From positions 62,001 through 126,000 of the forward strand of contig DASYCZ010000035.1 of the NCBI GenBank assembly GCA_036499825.1: a stretch of 64,000 nt of DNA, given 5' to 3'. The DNA is from Paradevosia sp036499825. GTDB taxonomy: Bacteria > Pseudomonadota > Alphaproteobacteria > Rhizobiales > Devosiaceae. The first letter of the stretch is position 1, and every line of letters begins with the position of its first letter. Positions 42,198 through 51,003 of this stretch are shown piece by piece. The position numbers and the translations under genes are program-made. The notes under the pieces were generated by a model that was not told where the DNA came from, ran no database searches, and worked only from the letters and a program-made list of their open reading frames with translations.

Positions 42198-43105
42198 TGC
42201 CGATTTCATTGAAGCAGATGCGTTATGCGGTGGCCGTGGCCCGGGCCGGCCATTTCGGGCGCGCCGCCAAGGCCTCGGCGGTGTCGCAGCCGGCGCTGTC
42301 GCAGCAGATCCTGGCGCTGGAGCAGATCTGCGGCACGCCGCTGTTCGACCGGCTCAAGCACGGGGTGCGGCTGACCCCGTTCGGGCGCAGTTTCGTGGAC
42401 CTGGCTCAGGCCGCCATCGACAGCGCCGAAGCGCTCGATGCCTTTGCGCTCGGCCATGGCGGGCATCCCGGCCGGCCGCTGCAGTTCGGGCTGATCCCGA
42501 CGGTGGCGCCCTATTTGCTGCCCGATATCTTTCCGGCGCTGACCAAAAACTTCGGTGACCTCAGCTTCACCATCAGCGAAAGCCGCACCGAGGCGCTGAT
42601 CGCCGGCCTCGCCGATGGCAGCCTCGACATTGCGCTGATCGCCACCGAGCCGCCGGAAAGCGGGCCGCGGCTCGTCAGCCGCCCGCTCTTTCACGATGCC
42701 TTCGTCCTGGCCTCCAGCCTGGCGGAAGCGACGAGCGGGCCGGTGACGCTTGGCAACCTGGCGCCGGAGCGCATCCTGCTGCTCGACGAGGGACACTGCT
42801 TTCGTGACCAGGCCATCGCCGCCTGCCGGCTGGATAACCACCCCGCCGCCCGCACGTTCGCCGCGACCTCGCTCACCACCATCGTCGAATTCGTCGCCAA
42901 CGGCCAGGGCGTGACGCTCCTGCCCGAGATCGCGCTCCGCAAGGAAGCCACCGACCAGCGCATCGCCATCCACCCCATCGCGGCGCCGGGCGCCGGGCGC
43001 ATGCTGTCGCTAGTCTGGCGCGAGGCGACCCCGTTCGGCACCACTTTCGAGCGCATCGCCGAGGTCATCCGCACGGTGCGGCCCAAGGCGGGTGTTATTT
43101 CCTGA
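42197..43105 (+). CDS. oxyR: LysR-family peroxide-responsive regulator
   Basis: A 302-residue LysR regulator with the N-terminal helix-turn-helix (ARAGHFGRAAKASAVSQPALSQQIL) and the peroxide-sensing pair Cys201 and Cys210 in GHCFRDQAIAAC, spaced nine residues as in OxyR (C199/C208 in E. coli). When oxidised it activates katG, encoded divergently. The start is GTG 42197, with AGGAAG eight bases upstream. Confidence 0.92.
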   Translation: MPISLKQMRYAVAVARAGHFGRAAKASAVSQPALSQQILALEQICGTPLFDRLKHGVRLTPFGRSFVDLAQAAIDSAEALDAFALGHGGHPGRPLQFGLIPTVAPYLLPDIFPALTKNFGDLSFTISESRTEALIAGLADGSLDIALIATEPPESGPRLVSRPLFHDAFVLASSLAEATSGPVTLGNLAPERILLLDEGHCFRDQAIAACRLDNHPAARTFAATSLTTIVEFVANGQGVTLLPEIALRKEATDQRIAIHPIAAPGAGRMLSLVWREATPFGTTFERIAEVIRTVRPKAGVIS

Positions 43106-43690
43106 CCCACAAAGCCCGCGGCTCCTGCCCCCTCGCCCCTCTGGGGACTTCGACGCCGTTCCGCCGCAGGCGGAGCAAGCGCCCCGGTGGGGCGATTGAA
43201 GGCGGAGAAGGCCATGAGAGCTATGCTCGAATGGCGGGCCCGACAGGGGGGTGAGGGGTTGCGCTGAGGCATCGGTAAAGGGGCGAACCGCAGCATTAGG
43301 GATGCTGAGAACTCGGCACCCCTCACCCGCCGCTGCGCGTCGACCTCTCCCCAAAGGGGCGAGGTGGCCGAGAGATTGGTGGGGTAAAGAGAAAGTAACT
43401 TAAGCCTTGCGGCTCTTGCCAGTTGCCCCCTCGCCCCTCCGGGGAGAGGGCTGGGGTGAGGGGTGGTGCCGCAACCAGCGAAAGGAGTGTGTCCTCCTGA
43501 ATGCCGGTGACCCCGCGCCCTCACCCGCTTCTGCGCGTCTCGCCATTCGAGCATGGCTATCGGCCGTCTCCCCTTAATCGCATCACTGGGGCGGAGGTTG
43601 AGAGATTGGTGATCCCCCCGCGAGCCTGCCTATTCTCCCGCGGGTGTGGTAGTGGCTTTCCCAAAAGGCCCACAATGCCTTGGAGATCGA
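43106..43690. repeat. Repeat-rich intergenic stretch of 585 bases
   Basis: It contains a copy of repeat B (43128-43238; compare 56391 and 57744), an inverted partial copy of repeat A (43250-43380; compare 56522 and 58002), and more GC-rich CCTCGCCCCT...GGGGAGAGG words around 43425-43470, with an inverted B end near 43530-43600. No gene is supported here. Short open frames reflect the GC content. Confidence 0.65.
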
Positions 43691-44452
43691 ATGCCTCAGT
43701 CCCAGGGAGCCAGCGAGCGGGTCGCCATCATTTCCGATGTCCATGGCAATCTAACCGCGCTGGAAACAGTTCTCGGCCACATCAAAGCCTCCGGCATCAC
43801 CCGAATATTCAACCTCGGCGACATCGTGGGCAAAGGTCCGCGTTCGGCCGCGGCGGTCGATCGCTGCCGGGAAGTCTGCGAGGTCGCCGTGCAGGGCAAT
43901 TGGGACGCTGAGATTGCCAAAGGGTTCAACTCCGGCTGGCCGGTTGGTGATTGGCATCGGTCCCAGCTCGACGCCGAGCATCTCTCCTATCTCGCGAAGC
44001 TGCCGGGCAGTTTCGATTTTGCCATCAGCGGCAGGCGGGCCCGGATCTTCCATGCCAGCCAGAGCAGCCAGTTCGATCGCGTGCATGAGGGCGCACGCGA
44101 GCAGCATGGCGCCATGTTCAGCAATACCGGGTTCACCGGCTTTCGTGATGAACCGCAGATCGTCGGCTATGGCGATATCCACATCGCCTATATGCGCAAT
44201 GTCGGCGGTCGCACCCTGTTCAATGCCGGCAGCGTCGGCAATTCGCTCGACCTGCCGCTGGCCTGCTATGCGGTACTCGAGGGCGTTTATGGCGCCGAGA
44301 CACCGGCGCCATGGTCGCTAAACTTCGTGCGGCTGCCCTATGACATCGAGGCTGAAATCGCAGCCGCAAAGGCCTCCGGCATGCCGGAGCTGGATTTCTA
44401 TGCCGCCGAGTTACGCACGGCGGTCTACCGCCACGCCAGGCAGGCTAAATGA
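43691..44452 (+). CDS. Metallophosphatase (calcineurin-like, YfcE/ApaH-like)
   Basis: A 253-residue phosphoesterase. The family signatures are seen: IISDVHGNLTAL (metal-binding D-x-H), FNLGDIVGKGP (GD) and VQGNWD where GNHD is usual, with Trp in place of His, then GYGDIHIAYM for the G-H-T-H segment, which reads GDIH here. The altered GNWD and GDIH motifs suggest changed metal binding, although GNCD and GNWD variants are known in related proteins. GGAG precedes ATG 43691. Substrate unknown; it stands alone. Confidence 0.78.
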   Translation: MPQSQGASERVAIISDVHGNLTALETVLGHIKASGITRIFNLGDIVGKGPRSAAAVDRCREVCEVAVQGNWDAEIAKGFNSGWPVGDWHRSQLDAEHLSYLAKLPGSFDFAISGRRARIFHASQSSQFDRVHEGAREQHGAMFSNTGFTGFRDEPQIVGYGDIHIAYMRNVGGRTLFNAGSVGNSLDLPLACYAVLEGVYGAETPAPWSLNFVRLPYDIEAEIAAAKASGMPELDFYAAELRTAVYRHARQAK

Positions 44453-44497
44453 TAGAGGCAGCGCTACACCGCATCACCAAGCGGATCGAGAGCCCAC

Positions 44498-44620
44498 CAC
44501 ATGGATCCCGGCTTCCGCCGGGGTGACCCGGTGTAGAGGATAGGCAGTGCCCTGAGGCTCGGGGTGTGGATCCGCCCCCAACCACGGTGTCATTCCGGCG
44601 GCGGCCGGAATCCATGTCCG
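44498..44620. repeat. Dispersed repeat related to repeat A
   Basis: The words ATGGATCCCGGCTTCCGCC and GTCATTCCGGCGGCGGCC correspond to segments in repeat A (56685-56770 and 58150-58250), here in a different arrangement. It lies between a metallophosphatase and a methyltransferase in convergent orientation; each segment can fold as a hairpin and may help end transcription. Confidence 0.5.
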
Positions 44621-44654
44621 CATCGCGCCGCATCACCAGGCGCGTGAGGCCCCC

Positions 44655-45515
44655 CTACGCCGCGGCCGTGATGATGTGCGCCTGCATCCTGGCGGCAACA
44701 GCGCACTGGCCATGCCGGTCCGCAATGGCGGCGGCGACGCTTTCGATGACAGCGGCGAGCCTCCCCGGCGCCCTGGCCTCGATCTCGGTGCGCAGGACCG
44801 TGCCCTCGCAATAGGCGAAGGCCGGCAGATGCGGCGAGGCAGCGCGGCTTTCCTCGGCCCGGGTGGTGATTTCGACGCGGGAAAAACCGGCCTCCCGCAG
44901 CTCCCGGCGGATCAGCACCGTATCGTGGTAGCCGTGCGGCGTCCGGGCGAGGAAACGCGGCGGATCATCCGGGAAAATCGCGGCGAGCGCCCTGGTGACC
45001 TCATCGGCGAAGACGTTTTCCTCGATGCGATCCCAGACGCTGAACAGGAACTGCCCATTGGGCTTGAGCACACGCCGCGCTTCGCCATAGGCGGCCGTCC
45101 GGTCGGGAAAGAACATGGCGCCGAACTGGCAGATCCCTAGATCGAATTCGGCATCGGCGAAGGGCAGCGCCACGGCGTCGGCCTGGCGCCATTCGATGCG
45201 CCCATCCGTGGGCTCCCGCCAAGCCGCAGGCTGGCGCCCATCGGCGGGCTGGCGCGCCGCCGCATAGTCGAGCATGGGCTGGTTGAGGTCGGTGACCACA
45301 TAACGTGCACCGGGCGGCAGCAGCGGGGCCAGGGCCCGGGCGACGACCCCACTGCCGGCCGCGATTTCGAGCACCGCCCCGGGCGACAGCGCGGCGGCGC
45401 GTTGCGCCAGATCCACCGCATAGGGCGCAAAAATCAGCGGCACCATATGGCGGTCGTAGTTTTCGGGGATCGAGCCGGTGAATGCTTTGTCGCCTTCCAG
45501 CATGGCGGTCACCAT
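44655..45515 (-). CDS. Class-I SAM-dependent methyltransferase
   Basis: A 286-residue methyltransferase of the Methyltransf_11/25 kind with motif I VLEIAAGSGVVARALAPLL, a post-I acidic residue (VVTDLNQPML) and motif IV DLGICQFGAMFFPDR, like UbiE/BioC-type proteins. Between the post-I strand and the next motif is a short internal duplication (PADGRQPAA/PTDGR) not usual in the family. The start may be ATG 45515 or ATG 45503. Substrate unknown. It is followed downstream by a repeat region and preceded by a second, membrane methyltransferase. Confidence 0.8.
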   Translation of the reverse strand: MVTAMLEGDKAFTGSIPENYDRHMVPLIFAPYAVDLAQRAAALSPGAVLEIAAGSGVVARALAPLLPPGARYVVTDLNQPMLDYAAARQPADGRQPAAWREPTDGRIEWRQADAVALPFADAEFDLGICQFGAMFFPDRTAAYGEARRVLKPNGQFLFSVWDRIEENVFADEVTRALAAIFPDDPPRFLARTPHGYHDTVLIRRELREAGFSRVEITTRAEESRAASPHLPAFAYCEGTVLRTEIEARAPGRLAAVIESVAAAIADRHGQCAVAARMQAHIITAAA

Positions 45516-45536
45516 TTGGGGGTTGCGGGGGAGACA

Positions 45537-46073
45537 TCACGCCGGCGGAACAGGCTGAGGCTGGCGCCATGGCGTCAGCCGCGGCAGCCAGCGATGCACG
45601 GCCGTCGCATAGGCCTCATATTGCGCCCCATAGGTGGTGCGCAGGGTCGGCTCCTCATAGGCCAGCACGAACAGGTGGGTGACGAGGCCAAACACCAGGG
45701 CATAGACCACCAGGGGCAGGCTGCCGAACAGCAGCGCCTGGCCGGCGATCAGCCCGTCGACCGCCAGGTACATCGGATTGCGCACATAACGGTAGGCGCC
45801 CGAAACCATCAGCGTCGCCGTGGGATAGATCGGCGCCGGCGTGCCGCGCCCCTGAAGGGCAAAGCGGGCAAAAGAATCGAAGAGGATCACGGCGCCGAAA
45901 ACGATCAGCGCCACTCCCAGCCAGCGTCCCGGCTCGAAGCCGAGCAGCGGCGCGCCGAAATGCCATGAGGTAACCCACCAGGGGATGAGGACGCCCATCA
46001 CGCCCGGGGCAACGAACAGGAACACGATCGAGCCGATAACCGGCAGGATACGGTGAGAAGCAGGCTGGTCCAT
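45537..46073 (-). CDS. Membrane methyltransferase, PEMT/ICMT type
   Basis: A 178-residue membrane protein with four or five hydrophobic segments and the C-terminal family motif GAYRYVRNPMYLA followed by YEEPTLRTTYGAQYEAY, typical of phospholipid N-methyltransferases and isoprenylcysteine carboxyl methyltransferase-like proteins. GGAGG lies six bases before ATG 46073. The substrate could be a lipid amine or another group; it cannot be set from sequence. The SAM methyltransferase gene starts 21 bases downstream on the same strand. Confidence 0.8.
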   Translation of the reverse strand: MDQPASHRILPVIGSIVFLFVAPGVMGVLIPWWVTSWHFGAPLLGFEPGRWLGVALIVFGAVILFDSFARFALQGRGTPAPIYPTATLMVSGAYRYVRNPMYLAVDGLIAGQALLFGSLPLVVYALVFGLVTHLFVLAYEEPTLRTTYGAQYEAYATAVHRWLPRLTPWRQPQPVPPA

Positions 46074-46223
46074 GCTTGGCCTCCGCTGCAAGCCGGGAGG
46101 GCGCGCGCTTTCGAGCGCCCGTTATCCGCCTGCGGCCAACGCGGCCGCCTGCCCGGCCTTTTGGTATTTTATCACAGGCTGGCTGCGGCGGAAGCACAAG
46201 GCTATGTGTATGGTAGTATTCGA

Positions 46224-46242
46224 CTCAGCCGGCCTGGCTGAG
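46224..46242 (+). promoter_or_regulatory. Hairpin upstream of the leader ORF and GH3 gene
   Basis: CTCAGCC (46224-46230) and GGCTGAG (46236-46242) form a perfect 7-bp stem with a 5-base loop, 25 bases before the leader ORF. It could affect ribosome access or be part of a terminator/antiterminator pair. No T-run follows. Confidence 0.35.
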
Positions 46243-46267
46243 TTCCATGGCGAGGCCGGGGAGAGCG

Positions 46268-46342
46268 ATGCCGATTAAGAGGGACCAGCAGGACATCTAT
46301 CGCGGCTTTTGCCATTGGCTCCAGTCCGGGGCCGGCCGGTAA
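46268..46342 (+). CDS. Small leader ORF, 24 residues, coupled to GH3 gene
   Basis: The ORF reads MPIKRDQQDIY..., 24 residues ending in AGR, with GGGGAGAG before its ATG at a normal distance. Its TAA stop overlaps the ATG of the GH3 gene (TAATG at 46340-46344), so ribosomes finishing it can restart on the enzyme. It resembles no known leader peptide. It may be a translational coupling device rather than a functional protein. Confidence 0.45.
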   Translation: MPIKRDQQDIYRGFCHWLQSGAGR

Positions 46343-47367
46343 TGCCGTCTTCGACGCCGCTGGCGCTGTTCGTGGGCATGCCGGGGCTGGCGCTGTCGGC
46401 GGACGAAATCGCTTTCTTCCGCGAGGCCAATCCTTTCGGCCTGTTCCTGTTCCGGCGCAATCTCGATAATCCCGAGCAGGTGCGGCACCTCTGCGCGCAG
46501 TTCCGCGAGGCCGTCGGGCGCGCGGATGCGCCGGTCTTCATCGACCAGGAAGGCGGCCGGGTCCAGCGCCTCAACAACGGCAAATGGCCGAGCTTTCGCA
46601 GCCTGGGGGCTTTCGGCGCGCTGGCGCGCCGCGATCTCGAACTGGGCAAGCGCGCCATGCGGCTTTCCACCGAGGCCATGGCGACGCTGATGGCGGATTT
46701 GACCATCGACAGCGGCACGACGCCGGTGGTGGACCTGGCCCGCGCCGGGACCCATGAGGTCATCGGCCAGCGGGCGTTCGGCGACGATCCGCACCTGGTC
46801 ATCGCTATGGCGCGCGAAGTCATCGAGGCGATGCTGGCGGCGGGCGAGCTGCCGGTGATCAAGCACATACCCGGCTATGGCCGGGTCACCGTCGATCCGC
46901 ACTTCGACTGCCCGGTGGTCGATGCCAGCCGCGAAGATCTCCGCGACACCGATTTCCGCCCCTTTGTGGCCCTCAGGGATACGCCCTGGGCCATGGTGGC
47001 CCATCTTGTCTTCACCCAGATCGACCCCGAGCGCCCCGCCTCGATCTCACCGCTCGTCTGCGAGCTCATCCGCCGCGACATCGGCTATGACGGCGTGATC
47101 ATCACCGATTGCCTGACCATGGAGGCCCTCAAGGGCACCTGGCCCGAGCGCGTCGCCGCGGCGCTCGCGGCCGGCTACGACATTGCGCTCCACAGCCAGG
47201 GCGACCTGGCGGCCAGCGAGGCCGCGGCCCGGGCGGCGCGCCCGCTCAGCCCCGAAAGCCTGGCGCGCATCGCGCGGGCGCAAAGCCTGCGCGGCACCAG
47301 GCGGTCCGACGTTGCGCGGCTCCATGCCGAAGTCGAGCAGATCTTTAGGGAGAACGGCATCGCCTGA
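46342..47367 (+). CDS. Beta-N-acetylhexosaminidase, glycoside hydrolase family 3 (NagZ-like)
   Basis: A 341-residue cytoplasmic enzyme. NagZ-type motifs are FIDQEGGRVQRL, IKHIPGYGRVTVDPHF with the acid/base Asp-His dyad in VDPH, and VIITDCLTMEAL with the nucleophile Asp. The common KHFPGHG reads KHIPGYG, a His-to-Tyr change near the sugar site. It removes terminal N-acetylglucosamine from muropeptides or chito-oligosaccharides. ATG 46342 overlaps the stop of the leader ORF. It is 28 bases before the SBP gene, so its substrate should be what the transporter imports. Confidence 0.85.
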   Translation: MPSSTPLALFVGMPGLALSADEIAFFREANPFGLFLFRRNLDNPEQVRHLCAQFREAVGRADAPVFIDQEGGRVQRLNNGKWPSFRSLGAFGALARRDLELGKRAMRLSTEAMATLMADLTIDSGTTPVVDLARAGTHEVIGQRAFGDDPHLVIAMAREVIEAMLAAGELPVIKHIPGYGRVTVDPHFDCPVVDASREDLRDTDFRPFVALRDTPWAMVAHLVFTQIDPERPASISPLVCELIRRDIGYDGVIITDCLTMEALKGTWPERVAAALAAGYDIALHSQGDLAASEAAARAARPLSPESLARIARAQSLRGTRRSDVARLHAEVEQIFRENGIA

Positions 47368-47395
47368 GCGATGTGCAGACAAAGGGAGAAGACCA

Positions 47396-49057
47396 GTGCT
47401 GAAGACCAAAGTGATGCTGGCGGCTGCCGGCCTGGCCCTGGCGCTGGCCGCGGCGCCGGCCAGCGCCCAGACGGTGGTGACGGTCAGTTCCGAGCAGACC
47501 ACCACCTGGGTGCGCAATTTCAACCCGTTCAACCAGACCTCTGCCCGCGCCACCACGCGCGATTTCATCTACGAGCCGCTGGCCATCTTCAACCGCCTCA
47601 AGGGCAATGTCTGGGAGTTCCGCCTGGCGCAAAGCTTCGAATTGGCGGACGACCTCAAATCCATCACCTTCACCCTGAGGGATGGGCTCAAATGGTCCGA
47701 CGGGCAACCCATCACCGCCGACGACGTGGTGTTCACCTACGACTATCTCAAGAAGTTCCCGGCGCTGGATTTCCTCTCCGTGTCGGCACTGATGGCGTCG
47801 GTGGAAAAGGTCGATGACAAGACCGTCCGCTTCAACCTCAAACAGCCCAATTCGCTGATCGCCACCACGATCGTGGGCATGCCGATCGTGCCCCAGCATA
47901 TCTGGAAGGATGTCGCCGACCCGGTGACCTTCGCCAACGAAAGCCCGGTCGGCTCGGGCCCGCTGACCGAGATCACCCGCTTCACCCCGCAGGTCTATGA
48001 GCAATGCCGCAACCCCAATTACTGGGATGCGGCCAGCCTCAAGGTCGATTGCATGCGCCTGCCCCAGCTTGCCGACAACCCGCAGGTGCTGGCGGCGCTG
48101 GCCGATGGCACGCTCGACTGGGCGACGAGCTTCATTCCCGACATCGACAACACCTTTGTCGCCAAGGACCCGGAGCACAATAAATACTGGTTCCTGCCAT
48201 CGAGCCTCGTGGCATTCTCGTTCAACCTCGAAACCCCCGACGCCAACAACCATAAGGCGTTCAACGACGTGAACTTCCGCCGTGCCGTCAGCATGCTGAT
48301 CGACCGGCAGACCATCATCGACATCGCCGGCTACGGCTATCCGGTGATCAACGAAGATCCCGCCATGCTGGGCTCGTTCTACAAGGCCTTCGGCAACCCG
48401 GAAGTGACCACGCAGTTCGGCCAATACGGCAAGTTCGACCGCGATGCCGGCATCGCCCTGTTGGATAAATCGGGCTATGTGGATGCCAATGGCGACGGCT
48501 TCCGCGACAATCCCGACGGCACGCCGATCACCATCGACATCGAAATCCCCAATGGCTGGACCGACTGGATCGACGCTGTCCAGATCGCCATCGAGACGCT
48601 GCAACAGGCCAATCTCAATGTGAAGATGAGCACGCCCGAGGAATCGGTGTGGGCCTCGGACCTGATCGATGCCAAATACGCCATGACGCTCAACGCGCTG
48701 GCCTCGGCCTCCAACCCCTATTTCCCCTATATCCGCTCGTTCAACCCCGCCGATTTCGGCAAGAGCCGCTTTGCGGCGCAGCGCTGGACCGATCCGGAGG
48801 TCATGGCCCTGCTCGACAAATATACCCAGGTCAAGGATCCGGCCGAACAGAAGTCGATCATGGACAGCATCCAGCTCAAGGTAGCGGCCGCCATGCCGGT
48901 GATCCCGGTCTACAACAGCCCATCCTTTTACCAGTACAGCACCAAACGCTTCACCGGCTGGGCCAGCGCCGACAATCCGATCACCTCGCCGGTGGTCTCC
49001 AACGCCAATCCAGGGCGTCTCCTGCAATTGCTGGCGCTGCGGCCGGTTGCCCAATAG
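47396..49057 (+). CDS. ABC transporter substrate-binding protein, family 5, oligosaccharide-like
   Basis: A 553-residue periplasmic protein. GTG 47396 with GGGAG upstream gives the signal peptide MLKTKVMLAAAGLALALAA, cut after ASAQ. Blocks such as SDGQPITADDVVFTYDYLKK and FPALDFLSVSALM, and the central DWATSFIPDIDN, resemble the branch that binds cello- and chito-oligosaccharides rather than peptides. The N-acetylhexosaminidase gene upstream supports an N-acetylglucosamine-containing ligand. The relation is judged from remembered family patterns, not by search. Confidence 0.85.
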   Translation: MLKTKVMLAAAGLALALAAAPASAQTVVTVSSEQTTTWVRNFNPFNQTSARATTRDFIYEPLAIFNRLKGNVWEFRLAQSFELADDLKSITFTLRDGLKWSDGQPITADDVVFTYDYLKKFPALDFLSVSALMASVEKVDDKTVRFNLKQPNSLIATTIVGMPIVPQHIWKDVADPVTFANESPVGSGPLTEITRFTPQVYEQCRNPNYWDAASLKVDCMRLPQLADNPQVLAALADGTLDWATSFIPDIDNTFVAKDPEHNKYWFLPSSLVAFSFNLETPDANNHKAFNDVNFRRAVSMLIDRQTIIDIAGYGYPVINEDPAMLGSFYKAFGNPEVTTQFGQYGKFDRDAGIALLDKSGYVDANGDGFRDNPDGTPITIDIEIPNGWTDWIDAVQIAIETLQQANLNVKMSTPEESVWASDLIDAKYAMTLNALASASNPYFPYIRSFNPADFGKSRFAAQRWTDPEVMALLDKYTQVKDPAEQKSIMDSIQLKVAAAMPVIPVYNSPSFYQYSTKRFTGWASADNPITSPVVSNANPGRLLQLLALRPVAQ

Positions 49058-49073
49058 CGCTGGGCTCAAGTGA

Positions 49074-49093
49074 GGACGCGCCCCGGCGCGCCC
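49074..49093 (+). other. Intercistronic hairpin after SBP gene
   Basis: GGACGCGCC (49074-49082) and GGCGCGCCC (49085-49093) form a 9-bp stem with one mismatch and a very short loop, 16 bases after the SBP stop. It is weaker than the hairpins after the other three SBP genes but in the same position. Confidence 0.45.
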
Positions 49094-49134
49094 TCAATCT
49101 CCGGCAGCCCGCATCGAGAAGGAAACACGCATCC

Positions 49135-50112
49135 ATGGCCTTTCTGCTCCGGCGGCTGGCGTTTTACCTGGCAGCGTTCATCGCCGCGGCGACGATCAAT
49201 TTCTTCCTGCCGCGTCTGATGCCGGGCGATCCGATCCAGATCATGTTTTCAGGCGCCGGCTCCAATCTCTCGATGGAAAACCTTAACGCCCTGAAGCTGA
49301 CCTTCGGCTTCATCGATGCCCCGCTCGGCCAGCAATATCTGGCGTATCTGCAAAGCGTGTTCACGGGCGATCTGGGCCGCTCGATCAAATACTTCCCGCT
49401 GCCTGTCACCGCACTCCTGGCACGCGCCCTGGTGTGGACGCTGGGCCTTGTGGGCAGCGCCACCATCGTCAGTTTCATCCTCGGCACCCTGCTGGGCGTG
49501 ATGGCGGCCTGGCGCCGCGGCACGCGCTTCGATGCCGTGGTATCGCTGCTGGCGATCTTTTCCAGTTCGGTGCCGGCAGTGGTGGTGTCGCTGACCATGC
49601 TGTTCGTCTTCGGCTATCGCCTGGGCTGGTTTCCCAATGGCTATGCGGCCGATCCGATGCTCGATCCGGCCTTCAACTGGACCTATGTGGCGAGCGTGCT
49701 GCACCACGGCGTCCTGCCCATGCTGACCCTGGTGATGGTTTTGACCGGAGGGTTCGCGGTGACCATGCGCAACAACATGATCAACCTGCTCGGCGAGGAC
49801 TATATCGTCATGGGGCGCGCCAAGGGGCTCAGCGAGAACCGCGTCATGCTCTGGTATGCGGGCCGCAACGCCCTGCTGCCCACGGTATCGAGCCTTGCCA
49901 TATCGGTCGGCACCGTGCTCAGCGGCTCGCTGGTGACCGAGGTGGTGTTCAACTATCCGGGGCTGGGCAATACGCTCTACCAGGCCATCCTCGCCCGGGA
50001 TTATCCGGTGATCCAGGGGCAATTGCTGATCATGACCGCCGCCATGCTGGCCGCCAACTTCGTCGTCGATCTGAGCTATGTGCTGCTCGATCCGCGCCTC
50101 AAGAAAGCCTGA
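49135..50112 (+). CDS. ABC transporter permease, DppB type
   Basis: A 325-residue permease beginning MAFLLRRLAFYLAAFIAAAT, with the family segment RLMPGDPIQIMF and the EAA loop MGRAKGLSENRVMLWYAGRNALLP. The C-terminus DLSYVLLDPRLKKA is typical. GAAGGA lies upstream. It precedes the DppC-type gene by 3 bases. Confidence 0.9.
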   Translation: MAFLLRRLAFYLAAFIAAATINFFLPRLMPGDPIQIMFSGAGSNLSMENLNALKLTFGFIDAPLGQQYLAYLQSVFTGDLGRSIKYFPLPVTALLARALVWTLGLVGSATIVSFILGTLLGVMAAWRRGTRFDAVVSLLAIFSSSVPAVVVSLTMLFVFGYRLGWFPNGYAADPMLDPAFNWTYVASVLHHGVLPMLTLVMVLTGGFAVTMRNNMINLLGEDYIVMGRAKGLSENRVMLWYAGRNALLPTVSSLAISVGTVLSGSLVTEVVFNYPGLGNTLYQAILARDYPVIQGQLLIMTAAMLAANFVVDLSYVLLDPRLKKA

Positions 50113-50115
50113 CCC

Positions 50116-51003
50116 ATGCGGCTCCTCTCCCAACTGCTGCAGAACAAGAAGGCCCTGGTGGGGGTGATCATCCTCGCCATCATCATCCTCGTCGCAATCC
50201 TCGCGCCCCTCCTCACCCATTACAGCCCGACCCAGCGCGTCGGCCGTCCGCACCAGGCGCCCTCGCTCGAGCATTGGCTGGGCACGACGCGGCTCGGTTA
50301 CGACGTCTTCAGCCGCCTGGTCTATGGGGCGCGCGTGTCGCTGGCCGTCGGCTTCGGGGCCGGCTTCGTGATCACGCTGATCGGCACGGTGCTGGGCATC
50401 CTGGCCGGCTACAAGGGCGGCGTCGTCGACGAGATCATCAATTTCTTCACCAATCTGGTGCTGGTCATCCCCAACCTGCCGCTGCTGCTGGTTTTGGCCG
50501 CCTTTATCGGCCAGGCCAGCCCTCCCGTCATCGCCCTCATCCTGGGGCTCACCTCCTGGGCCTGGGGCGTGCGCGTCACCCGCTCGGAAACGCTGTCCAT
50601 CCGCCAGCGGGACTATGTCAAATCGGCCGAAATGCTGGGCGAGCCGGGCTGGCGCATCATGGCCTTCGAGGTTTTTCCCAACCTCATTTCCATCGTGGGC
50701 ATCAATTTCATCGGCAGCGTCATCTTCGCGGTGATCAGCGAGGCGACGCTCGAATTCCTCGGGCTGGGCGATCCCAATACGGTCTCGTGGGGCATCATGC
50801 TCTACAATGCCCAGAACGCCTCGGCGCTTTCGGTCGGCGCCTGGTGGGACCTGCTGTCGCCGTGTTTTGCGCTGGCGCTGTTGGGACTTGGCCTCGCCCT
50901 CATCAATTTCGCCATCGACGAGGTTGCCAATCCACGGCTCAGGACCGGCGGCATGCTGGGCCGCTGGACCCGGATGGTGCGTGCCGGCGAGGGCCGGCTA
51001 TGA
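50116..51003 (+). CDS. ABC transporter permease, DppC type
   Basis: A 295-residue permease with a first helix near residues 15-35, LGTTRLGYDVFSRLVYGARVS where TDxxGRD is usual (Tyr in place of Arg), and the EAA-like loop VKSAEMLGEPGWRIMAFEVFPN. Its stop overlaps the ATG of the first ATPase gene (ATGA). The ending contains DEVANPRLR. Confidence 0.9.
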   Translation: MRLLSQLLQNKKALVGVIILAIIILVAILAPLLTHYSPTQRVGRPHQAPSLEHWLGTTRLGYDVFSRLVYGARVSLAVGFGAGFVITLIGTVLGILAGYKGGVVDEIINFFTNLVLVIPNLPLLLVLAAFIGQASPPVIALILGLTSWAWGVRVTRSETLSIRQRDYVKSAEMLGEPGWRIMAFEVFPNLISIVGINFIGSVIFAVISEATLEFLGLGDPNTVSWGIMLYNAQNASALSVGAWWDLLSPCFALALLGLGLALINFAIDEVANPRLRTGGMLGRWTRMVRAGEGRL

